From Bacillus sp. BA3 (GTDB taxonomy: Bacteria > Bacillota > Bacilli > Bacillales > DSM-1321): a stretch of 64,000 bases of DNA. Below are positions 35,847 through 44,772 of this stretch, piece after piece. Under the pieces are notes generated by a model. It was given only the letters and a program-made list of their open reading frames with translations. It searched no databases and had not been told where the DNA came from. The position numbers and the translations under genes were made by a program. Location: positions 204,658 through 268,657 of the forward strand of contig PIZR01000001.1 of assembly GCA_002835675.1 (NCBI GenBank), in the 5' to 3' direction. Numbering within the stretch: the stretch's first letter is position 1; every line of letters starts with the position of its first letter.

Positions 35847-36290
35847 ATGAAAGATAAAATATTGACATTTATAATTATTGGTATAATAGCTATTATGGGA
35901 AATTGGGTTGGATACAATGTTTCACCAATTGACGCATTACCAGGTATGATGATTATTGTTGCTGTAACGATATTAGGGTTCTTTTTCGCAAAAATCTCCC
36001 CTATCAAACTACCAATTGTTGTTTGGGTTTCTATGTTAGCCTTATTGGTTACAACTCCGATTTTTCCAGGAAACGCAGGAATCATTAAAGTAACAGAACA
36101 AGTTAATTTTATGGCCTTGGCAACACCTATTTTGGCTTATGCTGGCCTTTCCTTTGGGAAAGATTTGAAAGAATTTAAAAAATTAGGATGGCGTATAGTT
36201 GTTATATCTCTAGTTGTATATACAGGAACATTTTTACTATCAACTCTAGTTGCAGAAATTGGTTTTAGATTAACTGGTAAATTCCATTAA
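35847..36290 (+). CDS. Small polytopic membrane protein, partner of DUF3100
   Basis: The 147-residue protein has four or five hydrophobic helices: residues 6-22, 30-50, 55-75, 85-105 and 115-135. It includes YNVSPIDALPGMM and LATPILAYAGLSFGKDLKEFKKLGWR. I do not recognise a named family, but the end of this sequence resembles DUF340/LysO-like halves. It begins 21 bases after the DUF3100 gene with AAGGGGAG, so the two are cotranscribed and probably act together. Confidence 0.65.
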   Translation: MKDKILTFIIIGIIAIMGNWVGYNVSPIDALPGMMIIVAVTILGFFFAKISPIKLPIVVWVSMLALLVTTPIFPGNAGIIKVTEQVNFMALATPILAYAGLSFGKDLKEFKKLGWRIVVISLVVYTGTFLLSTLVAEIGFRLTGKFH

Positions 36291-36447
36291 GTTATTGTGA
36301 TCGTGCTACTAGTATTTAACTTAAAATCAAGGAAACGAAAAATTGAAAGAGCTTATGGCGACTATAGAACGAATATTGAAGTTGTCTACACTGTATGAGA
36401 TGTCAAAAGAGCAGTACAGTTTTACCTTTTAACTTTAATAGCTTAAT

Positions 36448-36488
36448 AAAATGTCCGATTCTAATATTATGGAATCGGGCATTTTTTT
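36448..36488 (+). terminator. Terminator of the M20/DUF3100 operon
   Basis: The stem 36448-36461 pairs with 36472-36485 (one G-T mismatch) and is followed by a T-run. Confidence 0.8.
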
Positions 36489-36788
36489 ATGCAAGGTAAG
36501 CATCAATTTCCCCAGTAAGAACTGAAGTATTAGTTTCCTAGATTGTTATCTAATTTCCAATGGATATAGATATGATTAGCAAAATATCCTACGCAATGTA
36601 TAGCTATACTCTTTAACATTGAAGCAGCCAGAGGATTGCAGTTGTTTAGTTATTACAATGTCCGTTCCATATAATGAAGCAACTTATAAACAGTTAGAAG
36701 GAAAAGAAAAGCAACAAATATCTCATGAATTAGATAAATAGAAGCATCTTTCTTAAGTAGTCTAATGTAATTTAAGGAATATATTGAT

Positions 36789-36914
36789 TTAACAATGGAA
36801 GGGACATTCTAACTGTATAGCTAATGCCTGATAAATCGGTCTATCTTCTCGATTTAATATCGGCTTCCATGTCATTGGATATTCTTCAAACGAATTAATA
36901 GGCACAATCCTCAT
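36789..36914 (-). pseudogene. N-terminal remnant of a MocR/GntR-aminotransferase regulator
   Basis: An ATG at 36914 preceded by AAAAAGG opens 41 codons including SFEEYPMTWKPILNREDRPIYQALAIQLE, which is the start of GntR-MocR (PLP-dependent) regulators, with the PIYQALAIQLE helix that leads into the winged helix. The frame then ends at TAA (36789-36791) after CPFHC, before the DNA-binding domain is complete. It is a truncated remnant. Confidence 0.55.
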
Positions 36915-36920
36915 CCTTTT

Positions 36921-37209
36921 TCATAAATTATAAAATTGTATGGCAACAAATTCAAATCCATAAATTCCTTTAATTTTATCAATATTTTTTAAATGTAGGT
37001 CTTGATAAACAATGATATGTGGCTGATCTATTATCCATATCATCTGTTAATTGGGTAATATTGGGAAAAATATGTCTATTTGCCAATAAAGGCCCAGGGC
37101 GAACTGGATGCACGAAGATATAGTATTCTCTAGTGGAAAAGGAATGGAGAAAGCCCAAATAAATAACTGACTGCTCAAAAAAAAAGTATTTCGGTCCATA
37201 AACAGACAT
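36921..37209 (-). pseudogene. Probable frameshifted small gene
   Basis: From ATG 37209 one frame reads about 55 protein-like residues (EYYIFVHPVRPGPLLANRHIFPNITQL), then a second frame continues sensibly as WIIDQPHIIVYQDLHLKNIDKIKGIYGFEFVAIQFYNL to TGA at 36921. Joined, this would be a protein of about 96 residues, so a one- or two-base shift near 37040 is likely. The family is not recognised. It lies divergent from the MocR-like remnant's successor genes and next to the control region of 37299. Confidence 0.4.
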
Positions 37210-37298
37210 TTACTTTTATTATTTAGATAGTTAAAGTTATAAACAATAATAAAAATTTACTATTCAGTATTATTTGAAAAATAAAAGTGGAGGATCGG

Positions 37299-38618
37299 AT
37301 GAATACAAAAGTTTTAGTAATAGGTCCTATAGATTTAGTAGAACTAGTGTTTACTATCGGTCAATCGTACTCTGACATTACCATGTTACCTGCACCTTAT
37401 AAACATGAACAGGAAACAATAGATGTGATTAAAAGAAGAGTCGACGAGGCGGATGTTTTATTCTTTTTAGGCATAATTCCTTATCAAATGGCAAAGAATC
37501 AAAATATTACAAAACCTATGGTATTTATCCCCTCAACAGGAACATCCTTGTATCGTACTCTTTTTAAGATCATTACAGAAACTTCTTTTAATCCAATCAA
37601 GGAACCGTTAAGGATTAGTATAGACACATTGCCAAATAGAGAAGTAAAAGAGTGTTTTGAGGATTTAGAAATATATCCAGAAAAGATGTTTCTGAAAGCT
37701 GATCAAAAAGCGGAGGAATTGGTACATTTTCATTATGAATTATGGAAAAATAATCAAACTCAGGTGGCCGTTACCTGTGTTAAATCCGTATACGAATCGT
37801 TAAAAGGGCTAGGGGTGCTAGTATTCAGGGTTCTCCCTACAATGTCCGCCATTCGAACTAGCTTGAATAATGTTCTTTTGGAGGGGAAGGCCTTGCTTCA
37901 AAGCGATACACAAATTGCCATTGGAATCCTGCATTTTAATAACTTGCTTTCTTCTTTAAAAAAGCCCATATCAGAATATGGAGAACAGCGAAAAAAGGCT
38001 GCACTTCAAAATCTTCTAATCGATTTTTGTGAAGAGGTCCAGGCTATTTTTGACTGGTCAGAACGAGATGAAGTCCGATTTATAACCACTAGGGGCGCCA
38101 TTGAAAGGACTACCCACAAATATAAAAAAGCTCCGCTATTAGATGAGATAGCCATGAAAATTGATATAGAGACCACCATTGGAATAGGATTTGGACATAC
38201 AGCAAACGAAGCGGAAGTGAGTGCTCGTAAAGCACTTATGAAAGCGAGAGTTAATAAACCGAGTTGCTTTGTGGTTGACATGGATGGAACTGTTTTTGGG
38301 CCTGTCGGAAAAGATGGGAAATTGAAATATTCTTTGCGGAGTGATGACCCACATCTAATGAATTTAGCAAAAACAGCTGGGCTCAGTATTGCAACCATAA
38401 ACAAATTACTTTCCTTTTGTGAGTGCTTTGGCAATAGATGCATCACAGCAAATGATCTTGCTAACGGACTAGGTTTGACCATTAGGAGCGCAAGGAGAAT
38501 CCTGAATACCCTTGAAAATACGAATCTAGCTGCCATCGTGGGTGAGGAACAGCCCATAAACCGAGGGAGACCCCGACAGCTATATGAATTCCAATTTTCC
38601 AGGGAGTCAGTCAGATAG
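37299..38618 (+). CDS. Multidomain transcriptional regulator with C-terminal helix-turn-helix
   Basis: The 439-residue protein begins with a Rossmann-like segment (VLVIGPIDLVELVFTIG; VDEADVLFFLGIIPYQMA) resembling a response-sensing receiver. The middle part contains TTIGIGFGHTANEAEVSARKALMKAR, reminiscent of a degenerate GGDEF or GTP-cyclohydrolase-III fold. The C-terminus has a winged helix (ITANDLANGLGLTIRSARRILNTLENTNLAAIVGEEQ). I know no name for this arrangement. ATG 37299 follows GGAGGA. It precedes the M81/D-aminoacylase/MFS genes on the same strand and most likely controls them. Confidence 0.6.
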   Translation: MNTKVLVIGPIDLVELVFTIGQSYSDITMLPAPYKHEQETIDVIKRRVDEADVLFFLGIIPYQMAKNQNITKPMVFIPSTGTSLYRTLFKIITETSFNPIKEPLRISIDTLPNREVKECFEDLEIYPEKMFLKADQKAEELVHFHYELWKNNQTQVAVTCVKSVYESLKGLGVLVFRVLPTMSAIRTSLNNVLLEGKALLQSDTQIAIGILHFNNLLSSLKKPISEYGEQRKKAALQNLLIDFCEEVQAIFDWSERDEVRFITTRGAIERTTHKYKKAPLLDEIAMKIDIETTIGIGFGHTANEAEVSARKALMKARVNKPSCFVVDMDGTVFGPVGKDGKLKYSLRSDDPHLMNLAKTAGLSIATINKLLSFCECFGNRCITANDLANGLGLTIRSARRILNTLENTNLAAIVGEEQPINRGRPRQLYEFQFSRESVR

Positions 38619-38655
38619 GGTTTTATTAATTAATAGTGAAGAAAGGGGAAATTTT

Positions 38656-40134
38656 ATGAGAATAGCAATCGGTCAGTTGGCACATGAAACGAATACGTTT
38701 TCTCGAGTAAGAACGACAGTCGACTTATTTAAAGTATGGGAATGGACCCAAGGAGAGGAACTTCTCGATAGGCATACTGGTGTATTGGATTATTTGGGTG
38801 GGATGATCGATCGGGGAGAAGAGCTGGGGATTGAAATTGTGCCGACCTTTGCAGCCATGGCCAATCCTTCAGGAACGATAACACAGGAAACGTTTCAAAA
38901 AGCAAAAAATCTATTAATATCAAGTATTATGAATTCTGGAAAATTGGATGGGATTTGTCTATTTCTTCATGGAGCAGGAGTAGCGGAAGGAGTTGACGAT
39001 ATTGAAGGCGAGATCCTATCGGAATTAAGAAGCATTTTGGGTTCAAAAATACCAATCGTAGCTGCTTTGGACCTCCATGGTAATATTACGGAAACCATGG
39101 TTAAAGAAGCAGATGTACTACTCGGCAATATAGATTACCCTCATACGGATTCCTATGAAAGGGGGATAGAAGCGATTGATTTAACTGCTCGCATGATTCA
39201 AGGGAAAGTTAACCCAGAAATGGCTCTATCTAAATTACCATTACTAATTCCTACTACAACCTCCTACTTTTCTCCAATTAAAGAAATCAATGAATGGTGC
39301 GAGGAATGGGAAAAGCATCCCGAGGTCCTTGATTGTACCTTATTCCACGGCTTTCCATATTCAGATATCCCTCACGCAGGAGTTTCGGTAATTACCATTA
39401 CGAATAATGAACCCTCTTTAGCACAAAAAATATCAAATGATATAGCTGCTAGAATTTTTGAGAAGAAAGATGAATTTTATCCAATATTGCCGTCACCAAA
39501 GAAAGCCATTTCATATACTTTCTCCCGAAATGAAATGCCCATCATCATTAATGAAGCTTCTGATAACCCTGGTGCTGGTACACCAGGTGATGGCACCTTT
39601 TTATTGAAGGAAATGATAGAAGCAAACATTCCAAATAGCTGCTTTGGGTTTATTTTTGATCCAGAAGTAGCAAAAGTGGCCCATAAAGAAGGTGTGGGGT
39701 CCCTAATTCATGTCGAATTAGGCGGTAAAACAGATCGTTTACATGGTAACCCTCTAAAAATATCAGCTTATGTAAAAAGCCTTTCTGATGGCAAGTTTAT
39801 TCAGTCCTCACCGATGTGGAATGGAAGCAAGGTGAACTTGGGGAGAAGTGCAAGATTATTGGTTGGTAATGTGGATATCATTGTATGCTCTGTTAATTCC
39901 CAGACTTTTGATGAACAAATTTTCCTTCTTCATGGAATAGATGTTGAGAAATCGAGTATTGTGGGTTTGAAATCATCTCACCATTTTCGCGCAGCCTTTA
40001 TGCCTATTGCTAAAGAAATCATAACGGTTGACTCGCCTGGGTTAAGCAGTGCGAAGTTATCAACCTTTGATTACAAGAATATAAGCAGACCGATTTACCC
40101 TTTTGATTCTATTTTAAATCATCAATTAGTCTAA
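38656..40134 (+). CDS. M81-family metallopeptidase (MlrC-like)
   Basis: The 492-residue protein belongs to the MlrC/M81 family, named after an enzyme of microcystin breakdown; most members occur in unrelated bacteria with unknown substrates. Features are RIAIGQLAHETNTFS at the N-terminus, DLHGNITETMV and GNIDYPHTDSYERG, which supply the zinc ligands (Asp, His, His), and a late DNPGAGTPGDGTFLLKEM. No signal peptide is present. The ATG at 38656 follows AAAGGGGAAA; the upstream frame overlaps the regulator gene and is not family-like. It is cotranscribed with the next two genes. Confidence 0.85.
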   Translation: MRIAIGQLAHETNTFSRVRTTVDLFKVWEWTQGEELLDRHTGVLDYLGGMIDRGEELGIEIVPTFAAMANPSGTITQETFQKAKNLLISSIMNSGKLDGICLFLHGAGVAEGVDDIEGEILSELRSILGSKIPIVAALDLHGNITETMVKEADVLLGNIDYPHTDSYERGIEAIDLTARMIQGKVNPEMALSKLPLLIPTTTSYFSPIKEINEWCEEWEKHPEVLDCTLFHGFPYSDIPHAGVSVITITNNEPSLAQKISNDIAARIFEKKDEFYPILPSPKKAISYTFSRNEMPIIINEASDNPGAGTPGDGTFLLKEMIEANIPNSCFGFIFDPEVAKVAHKEGVGSLIHVELGGKTDRLHGNPLKISAYVKSLSDGKFIQSSPMWNGSKVNLGRSARLLVGNVDIIVCSVNSQTFDEQIFLLHGIDVEKSSIVGLKSSHHFRAAFMPIAKEIITVDSPGLSSAKLSTFDYKNISRPIYPFDSILNHQLV

Positions 40135-40158
40135 CTATTATATAGAGGATGTGGTCAA

Positions 40159-41781
40159 ATGCTAGACGTGATTATAAAGAATGGAAGGGTTTATGATGGA
40201 ACAGGGAACCCTTGGACGAAAACTGACATTGGAATAGAGGATGGAAGAATTACTTTAATGGGGAATTTAAGCAGCGAACAGGCTGGGCAAACTATAGATG
40301 CTAATGGGTTGGCAGTTTCACCAGGATTTATTGATCCCCATGTTCATTCCGATTTACTTTGCACTGTTCCTGAAGTTCATAAAATAAAGGCACTTCAGGG
40401 TGTGACTACAGAATTATTTGGACAGGATGGTATTTCTGTTGCTCCTGTATCGGAAAAAACAAAGCCGTTATGGAGAAAACAATTAAGTGGACTGAATGGC
40501 GATATTGGGGAGTGGCAATGGAATAGCATTGATGAATATTTTTCATTTCTAGAAAAGTCAAAAATGATAGGAAACGCGGCTTACCTGGTACCTCATGGCG
40601 CGGTTCGTTCCTTGGTCATGGGATTTGAGGATAGAGTGGCTACTAAACAAGAATTGGAAAAAATGCGTTTGCTGGTCGAGGAAGGAATGCGTATGGGAGC
40701 AGTGGGCTTGTCCTCAGGATTGGTATATCCCCCAAATGTTTTCTCCAATAAGGAAGAATTGATTGAAATATGCAAGGGTACTGCGAAATATGACGGCTGT
40801 TTCGTTGTCCATATTCGGAATGAAAGCATTCACTCTTTATCAGCTTTGGATGAAGTCATAGATGTTTCCAGACAATCCGGTGTAAGATTACATATTTCCC
40901 ATTTTAAGATAATCGGCCAAGGAAACAGGGATAAATTTAAGAACGCACTGGACAAGATGTATGCCGCTAGAGAGGAAGGTATTGAAATTACCTTTGATCA
41001 ATATCCATATTCAGCCGCTTCAACCATTTTTCATGCCATACTTCCACCTTGGATGCATGCAGGTGGAACGGAAGAAACGCTGATACGATTGAGTATTCCA
41101 GAAATCAGAAAAAGAATCTCAGATGAATTTAAAACAAACACAGAGTATGAAAATTGGGTTTTGAATTGTGGCTGGGAAAATATCATGATTACCTCCGTTC
41201 AAACGGATTCTAATAAACGCTTAGAAGGCAAAGACATGATTGAAATTTCAGAACTCAGGCAGCAATCCCCTGAAGATGCCGCATTTGATATTCTCATTGA
41301 GGAAAAAGGGAATGTAGCAATGGTTATTCATTGGGGATTTGCGGAAGATGTTTTGCTGAGTATGTGCCATCCACTGCAAATGGTGGGATCTGATGGGATT
41401 TTTGGAGGTAAACCGCATCCTCGATTATATGGGACGTTTCCGAGAGTATTAGGCAAATATGTTAGGGAAGAAGGAGCTTTGACGCTTGAACAAGCGATTC
41501 GTCGAATGACAGGTGCTCCTGCGCAGCTAATGAGATTAAAGGATAGGGGGTTAATAAAAGAGGGATATCAGGCAGATATTGTTATATTTGATCCTGAAAA
41601 AATTAAAGATCGAGCTACATTTGAAGAGCCGCTACTAGAGCCTGAAGGCATACATGTGGTTTATATAAATGGAAAATTAACCGTTTATCATGGGGAATAC
41701 ACAGGAGCACGAGAGGGGAAGGTAATTAGAAGGTTCCAAAGTTCAAAAATAGATAAAGTGGCAACATTTCAAGATCGATAG
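40159..41781 (+). CDS. D-aminoacylase / N-acyl-D-amino-acid deacylase family amidohydrolase
   Basis: The 540-residue enzyme is an amidohydrolase-superfamily TIM barrel. The metal-binding HVHSD lies at residues 61-65, and a carboxylated-lysine or acidic ligand region follows, with HISHFKIIG near 240 and the late SDGIFG motif (SDGI, near 415). D-aminoacylases proper have Asn-Cys-Gly after GVTT; here the sequence is Gln-Asp-Gly at 89-91, so the metal-binding cysteine is absent. Spacing of 24 bases to the M81 gene indicates an operon. The substrate may be an N-acyl-D-residue or a cyclic amide. Confidence 0.8.
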   Translation: MLDVIIKNGRVYDGTGNPWTKTDIGIEDGRITLMGNLSSEQAGQTIDANGLAVSPGFIDPHVHSDLLCTVPEVHKIKALQGVTTELFGQDGISVAPVSEKTKPLWRKQLSGLNGDIGEWQWNSIDEYFSFLEKSKMIGNAAYLVPHGAVRSLVMGFEDRVATKQELEKMRLLVEEGMRMGAVGLSSGLVYPPNVFSNKEELIEICKGTAKYDGCFVVHIRNESIHSLSALDEVIDVSRQSGVRLHISHFKIIGQGNRDKFKNALDKMYAAREEGIEITFDQYPYSAASTIFHAILPPWMHAGGTEETLIRLSIPEIRKRISDEFKTNTEYENWVLNCGWENIMITSVQTDSNKRLEGKDMIEISELRQQSPEDAAFDILIEEKGNVAMVIHWGFAEDVLLSMCHPLQMVGSDGIFGGKPHPRLYGTFPRVLGKYVREEGALTLEQAIRRMTGAPAQLMRLKDRGLIKEGYQADIVIFDPEKIKDRATFEEPLLEPEGIHVVYINGKLTVYHGEYTGAREGKVIRRFQSSKIDKVATFQDR

Positions 41782-41846
41782 ATAATCCCTATTAATTTGC
41801 CCATGGAAAGAAAAATGAAGGATTAGTAGAAAAAGGGAGGAATAAG

Positions 41847-43067
41847 ATGAAGCGTTACATTGGAGGGTCCCAAAATAAGCACTTTATATTATTTTTGCTG
41901 TTCGTTGGTTATCTGGTTGATTATTTGGATCGGATGGTCATGAGTGTGGCTGTTGTATCTATTAAGGAAGAATTTAATTTGGATGCTGCTGCTGTCGGGG
42001 CTATCTTGAGTAGCTTCTTCTTATCCTATGCTATCATGCAAATACCAGGAGGATGGCTAACAGATAAACTGGGTTCGAGAAGAGTCTTAATATGGTCCAT
42101 CATTGTATGGTCTGTTTTTACTGTATTTACCGGTTTTGCCTGGTCTCTTATTTCGTTACTTGTCATACGTTTTCTCTTCGGGCTTGGTCAAGGAGGATAT
42201 CCTTCCGCTTCCCAAAAGGGGATAGCGGATTATTTTCCCCGGGATGAAAGGCCAAAGGCTTCTGCTTACTTGATGTCATCCAATTACTTTGGGATGGCAC
42301 TTGCCCCACTGGTGGCTGCGCCGATGATTTTATTTATGGGCTGGAGAAACATGTTTTATGTAATCGGATTGCTAGGAATATTGTTAACGATAGCTTTCTG
42401 GGTATATTTTAAACCCAAAGAAAGCACTGCTCCATTAAAAGACAATAGTGTTCCAATGAAGGAATTACTGATGAATTCCGGCTTGTGGAAAATAACCGTC
42501 ATGTGGTTTGCTGCCGGAATAGTAAATTGGGGACTTTCTTCCTGGATTCCATCCTATTTGATGGAAGCAAGAGGAATGGATCTGTTGTCCATGGGTTTTT
42601 ATGCAGCGTTACCGGGTATCTCAACGGGAGTTGCTATGTTGTTCAGTGGATGGCTTCTTGACAGGTTTTTTAATCATTTGGAAAAATATTATGCGGCATT
42701 TGGCATGCTTATGTCAGGGATATTCCTATATTTGATGTTTACATCGACCTCGTTAGTAGCTGCAATGGTTTATTTGAATCTTTGTATGGTCTTTAAAAGC
42801 TTTGCCTTTACAGTTGCTTTTGCTTTACCACATAAAATCATGTCTAAAAAGGTTATCGGTTCCGCAATGGGAGTAATTAATATGGGGGCACAGGCAGCAG
42901 GTTTCATATCACCTCTTGTCATGGGCTTTATCATCACCCTTACAGGATCCTACAATGGGGCATTTTGGTTCTTAATCGCATGTTCCGCCATTTCAATAAT
43001 TGCTGCGCTATCCATTAAAAAGAATAATCAAATGGAGCAACCAAATGATGTTGACTTATTAGCATAA
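41847..43067 (+). CDS. MFS transporter of the M81/aminoacylase operon
   Basis: The 406-residue protein has 12 membrane helices, NYLDRMVMS-like helix 1 (VDYLDRMVMSVAVV), and the loop GGWLTDKLGSRRVL. It belongs to the anion:cation symporter-like MFS branch (sugar acids, phthalate-type). AAAGGGAGG precedes the ATG. As the last gene of the operon it probably imports the compound cleaved by the two hydrolases. Confidence 0.82.
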   Translation: MKRYIGGSQNKHFILFLLFVGYLVDYLDRMVMSVAVVSIKEEFNLDAAAVGAILSSFFLSYAIMQIPGGWLTDKLGSRRVLIWSIIVWSVFTVFTGFAWSLISLLVIRFLFGLGQGGYPSASQKGIADYFPRDERPKASAYLMSSNYFGMALAPLVAAPMILFMGWRNMFYVIGLLGILLTIAFWVYFKPKESTAPLKDNSVPMKELLMNSGLWKITVMWFAAGIVNWGLSSWIPSYLMEARGMDLLSMGFYAALPGISTGVAMLFSGWLLDRFFNHLEKYYAAFGMLMSGIFLYLMFTSTSLVAAMVYLNLCMVFKSFAFTVAFALPHKIMSKKVIGSAMGVINMGAQAAGFISPLVMGFIITLTGSYNGAFWFLIACSAISIIAALSIKKNNQMEQPNDVDLLA

Positions 43068-43126
43068 TTCTTGAAGAGTCCTTCTTGTAAAGCATACTTA
43101 TCAAAAGTGAAAAAATAGAAAAGAAG

Positions 43127-43168
43127 AAAACCCCGGATCTGGTATTTAACTACCCCGGGGTTTTTGTA
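43127..43168 (+). terminator. Terminator of the M81 operon
   Basis: AAAACCCCGG (43127-43136) pairs perfectly with 43155-43164, followed by T residues. Confidence 0.88.
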
Positions 43169-43525
43169 TTTAATTAAGATGACTCAAAAATAAACAGTTT
43201 CCTCCCTCTCCTCCCTTCATTGGACTAGATATAGTATTTTTCCAATATTCTCAGCTACAGTACAAGCCGTTTTATAATAAAGTCATACTATATAACGAAG
43301 GGGAAATCTTGAAAAACTGAGAACATGATCGGTAATGGATCCATGGATGATGGATTGGTTTAGGAAAGACAAATAGCATACCCTTGCTTATGAAAATTCT
43401 TGCCGTTCATGAACCTGCTGCAAAAAATTTTACCTTATTATTGATTCTTCTATGTACTTGTTTTTTCATCCCTGGAACCCAATCTCTCTAGTAACAAATA
43501 TTAAAAAAAAGGAGACGTTTAGGGA
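43169..43525. other. Intergenic stretch before the kinase-like gene
   Basis: No frame, RNA or repeat is recognised. AAAGGAGA near 43508 belongs to the following gene. Confidence 0.5.
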
Positions 43526-44101
43526 ATGTTGTGGCCAATTAACAATGGTAAGGAAAGGTTACATCAGCCGAATAAAAGTGCAATGCTGTCCATGCAAGAG
43601 ATAAAAGCCATTGAGTCATGGATATCTCAAATAGGGAAATTCCAAATTTATATAACCGCTGGACAATTAGTATCTACCGCCAGAAAAACGCTAAAGTTCA
43701 AGTATAAAATGATCGGGTATGGTTTTAATCGGGTCGTCTATGATTTAAATAATGGCTATATTTTAAAAATTGCATTGTCACAAGTAGGACTAATAAGCAA
43801 TGCAAATGAAGCTTATATCTATAATAACTGTAATGAGGAAGTCAAAAAGGATATTTGTCCGGTTAAGGAGCATGGGACGGGCTGGATTATCATGAAGAAG
43901 GTAGACACGAAAGTGCCGTTTGCAATCAAGGAATATACGAAACTGATCAGTTTGGAATTAAAATTCCTGAGGCACGGTATTATCCCAATAGATTTGCGTT
44001 TAGATAATGTCGGATATAACGAGAATGATGAAATGGTCGTCATTGATTACGGTCTATTCACCATGGATCTCCAAAGCCTTGTGCTGCGATGGCTTGTTTG
44101 A
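43526..44101 (+). CDS. Small protein-kinase-like protein (YrzF type)
   Basis: The 191-residue protein looks like a minimal kinase fold: a glycine loop and lysine (GYGFNRVVYDLNNGYILKIA) around residues 65-87, the catalytic-loop-like IPIDLRLDNVGYN near 153 and VIDYG in place of DFG near 173. B. subtilis has a comparable short kinase, YrzF, of sporulating cells; the resemblance is from memory. The C-terminal lobe is truncated compared with typical kinases. It is monocistronic with a terminator at 44206. Confidence 0.65.
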   Translation: MLWPINNGKERLHQPNKSAMLSMQEIKAIESWISQIGKFQIYITAGQLVSTARKTLKFKYKMIGYGFNRVVYDLNNGYILKIALSQVGLISNANEAYIYNNCNEEVKKDICPVKEHGTGWIIMKKVDTKVPFAIKEYTKLISLELKFLRHGIIPIDLRLDNVGYNENDEMVVIDYGLFTMDLQSLVLRWLV

Positions 44102-44205
44102 TGAGGTGTCTATCCAAAGAAAATATAAAATTGATTTACAATGAGGTGTTAGGCGAAGCGGTGAATCTTGTGCTCTCTTGATTTTATCGAATGTCTAAAT
44201 GAAAG

Positions 44206-44246
44206 AAGCATGTTACGAAGGGCTTTTTTGTGCAACATGCTTTTTT
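44206..44246. terminator. Bidirectional terminator between convergent genes
   Basis: AAGCATGTT (44206-44214) pairs with 44234-44242, with a long T-run after it. Confidence 0.8.
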
Positions 44247-44253
44247 TTATGGT

Positions 44254-44670
44254 TTAAAGGATCATAACTGATGACACAACGCTTGCCACTTTTTTATCAT
44301 TTTGAAATAAATCTGCAAGTACATAAGCTGTTTTTTTTCCGATTCGGTCTACTTTTGCTTCAACTTGTACGTCTCCTAATCTTACTGGTCGATGAAAGGT
44401 AGTATGTAAATCAATCGATGCGAAGGATTGTCCGATGCTTAATTTAGATGATATCGCATAAGCCATCATAATATCTGCTGCAGAAGTGACAAATCCACCC
44501 ATTGCTACACCAATTCCGTTAATAAACTTTTCATCTACTTTCCATACACCTCTCGCAATTCCATCCTGGGCATAATTTGCTCCAATCTGTAACGTTAGAT
44601 CACAATTCGGAGGCTGTTTCCCTTCCGTTATAACTTGTAAAAGTTCGTGTCCTTTAGATGATTCCCCCAT
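44254..44670 (-). CDS. Hotdog-fold thioesterase (PaaI type)
   Basis: The 138-residue protein has the hotdog pattern GIGVAMGGFVTSAADIMMAYAIS followed by SFASIDLHTTFHRPVRLGDVQVEAKV. The usual HGG catalytic motif is replaced by AMGG, so its activity may differ from the typical PaaI enzyme. The ATG at 44670 follows GGGGGG; the longer frame to 44919 runs into the repeat region and is rejected. It is convergent with the kinase-like gene. Confidence 0.8.
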   Translation of the reverse strand: MGESSKGHELLQVITEGKQPPNCDLTLQIGANYAQDGIARGVWKVDEKFINGIGVAMGGFVTSAADIMMAYAISSKLSIGQSFASIDLHTTFHRPVRLGDVQVEAKVDRIGKKTAYVLADLFQNDKKVASVVSSVMIL

Positions 44671-44772
44671 TAAATAGCCCCCCTTGAATAAGTTGAAACT
44701 ACTGAATATTCTAACATATATCTTGATGTCAATGAAGTTATTGATTTTACAAATAAAGTAATTAGAGACCCG

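Noticed and set aside
36659..36742. Small 27-codon frame beginning MSVPYNEATYKQ
   Set aside because: No ribosome site and no recognised family; too short to support.
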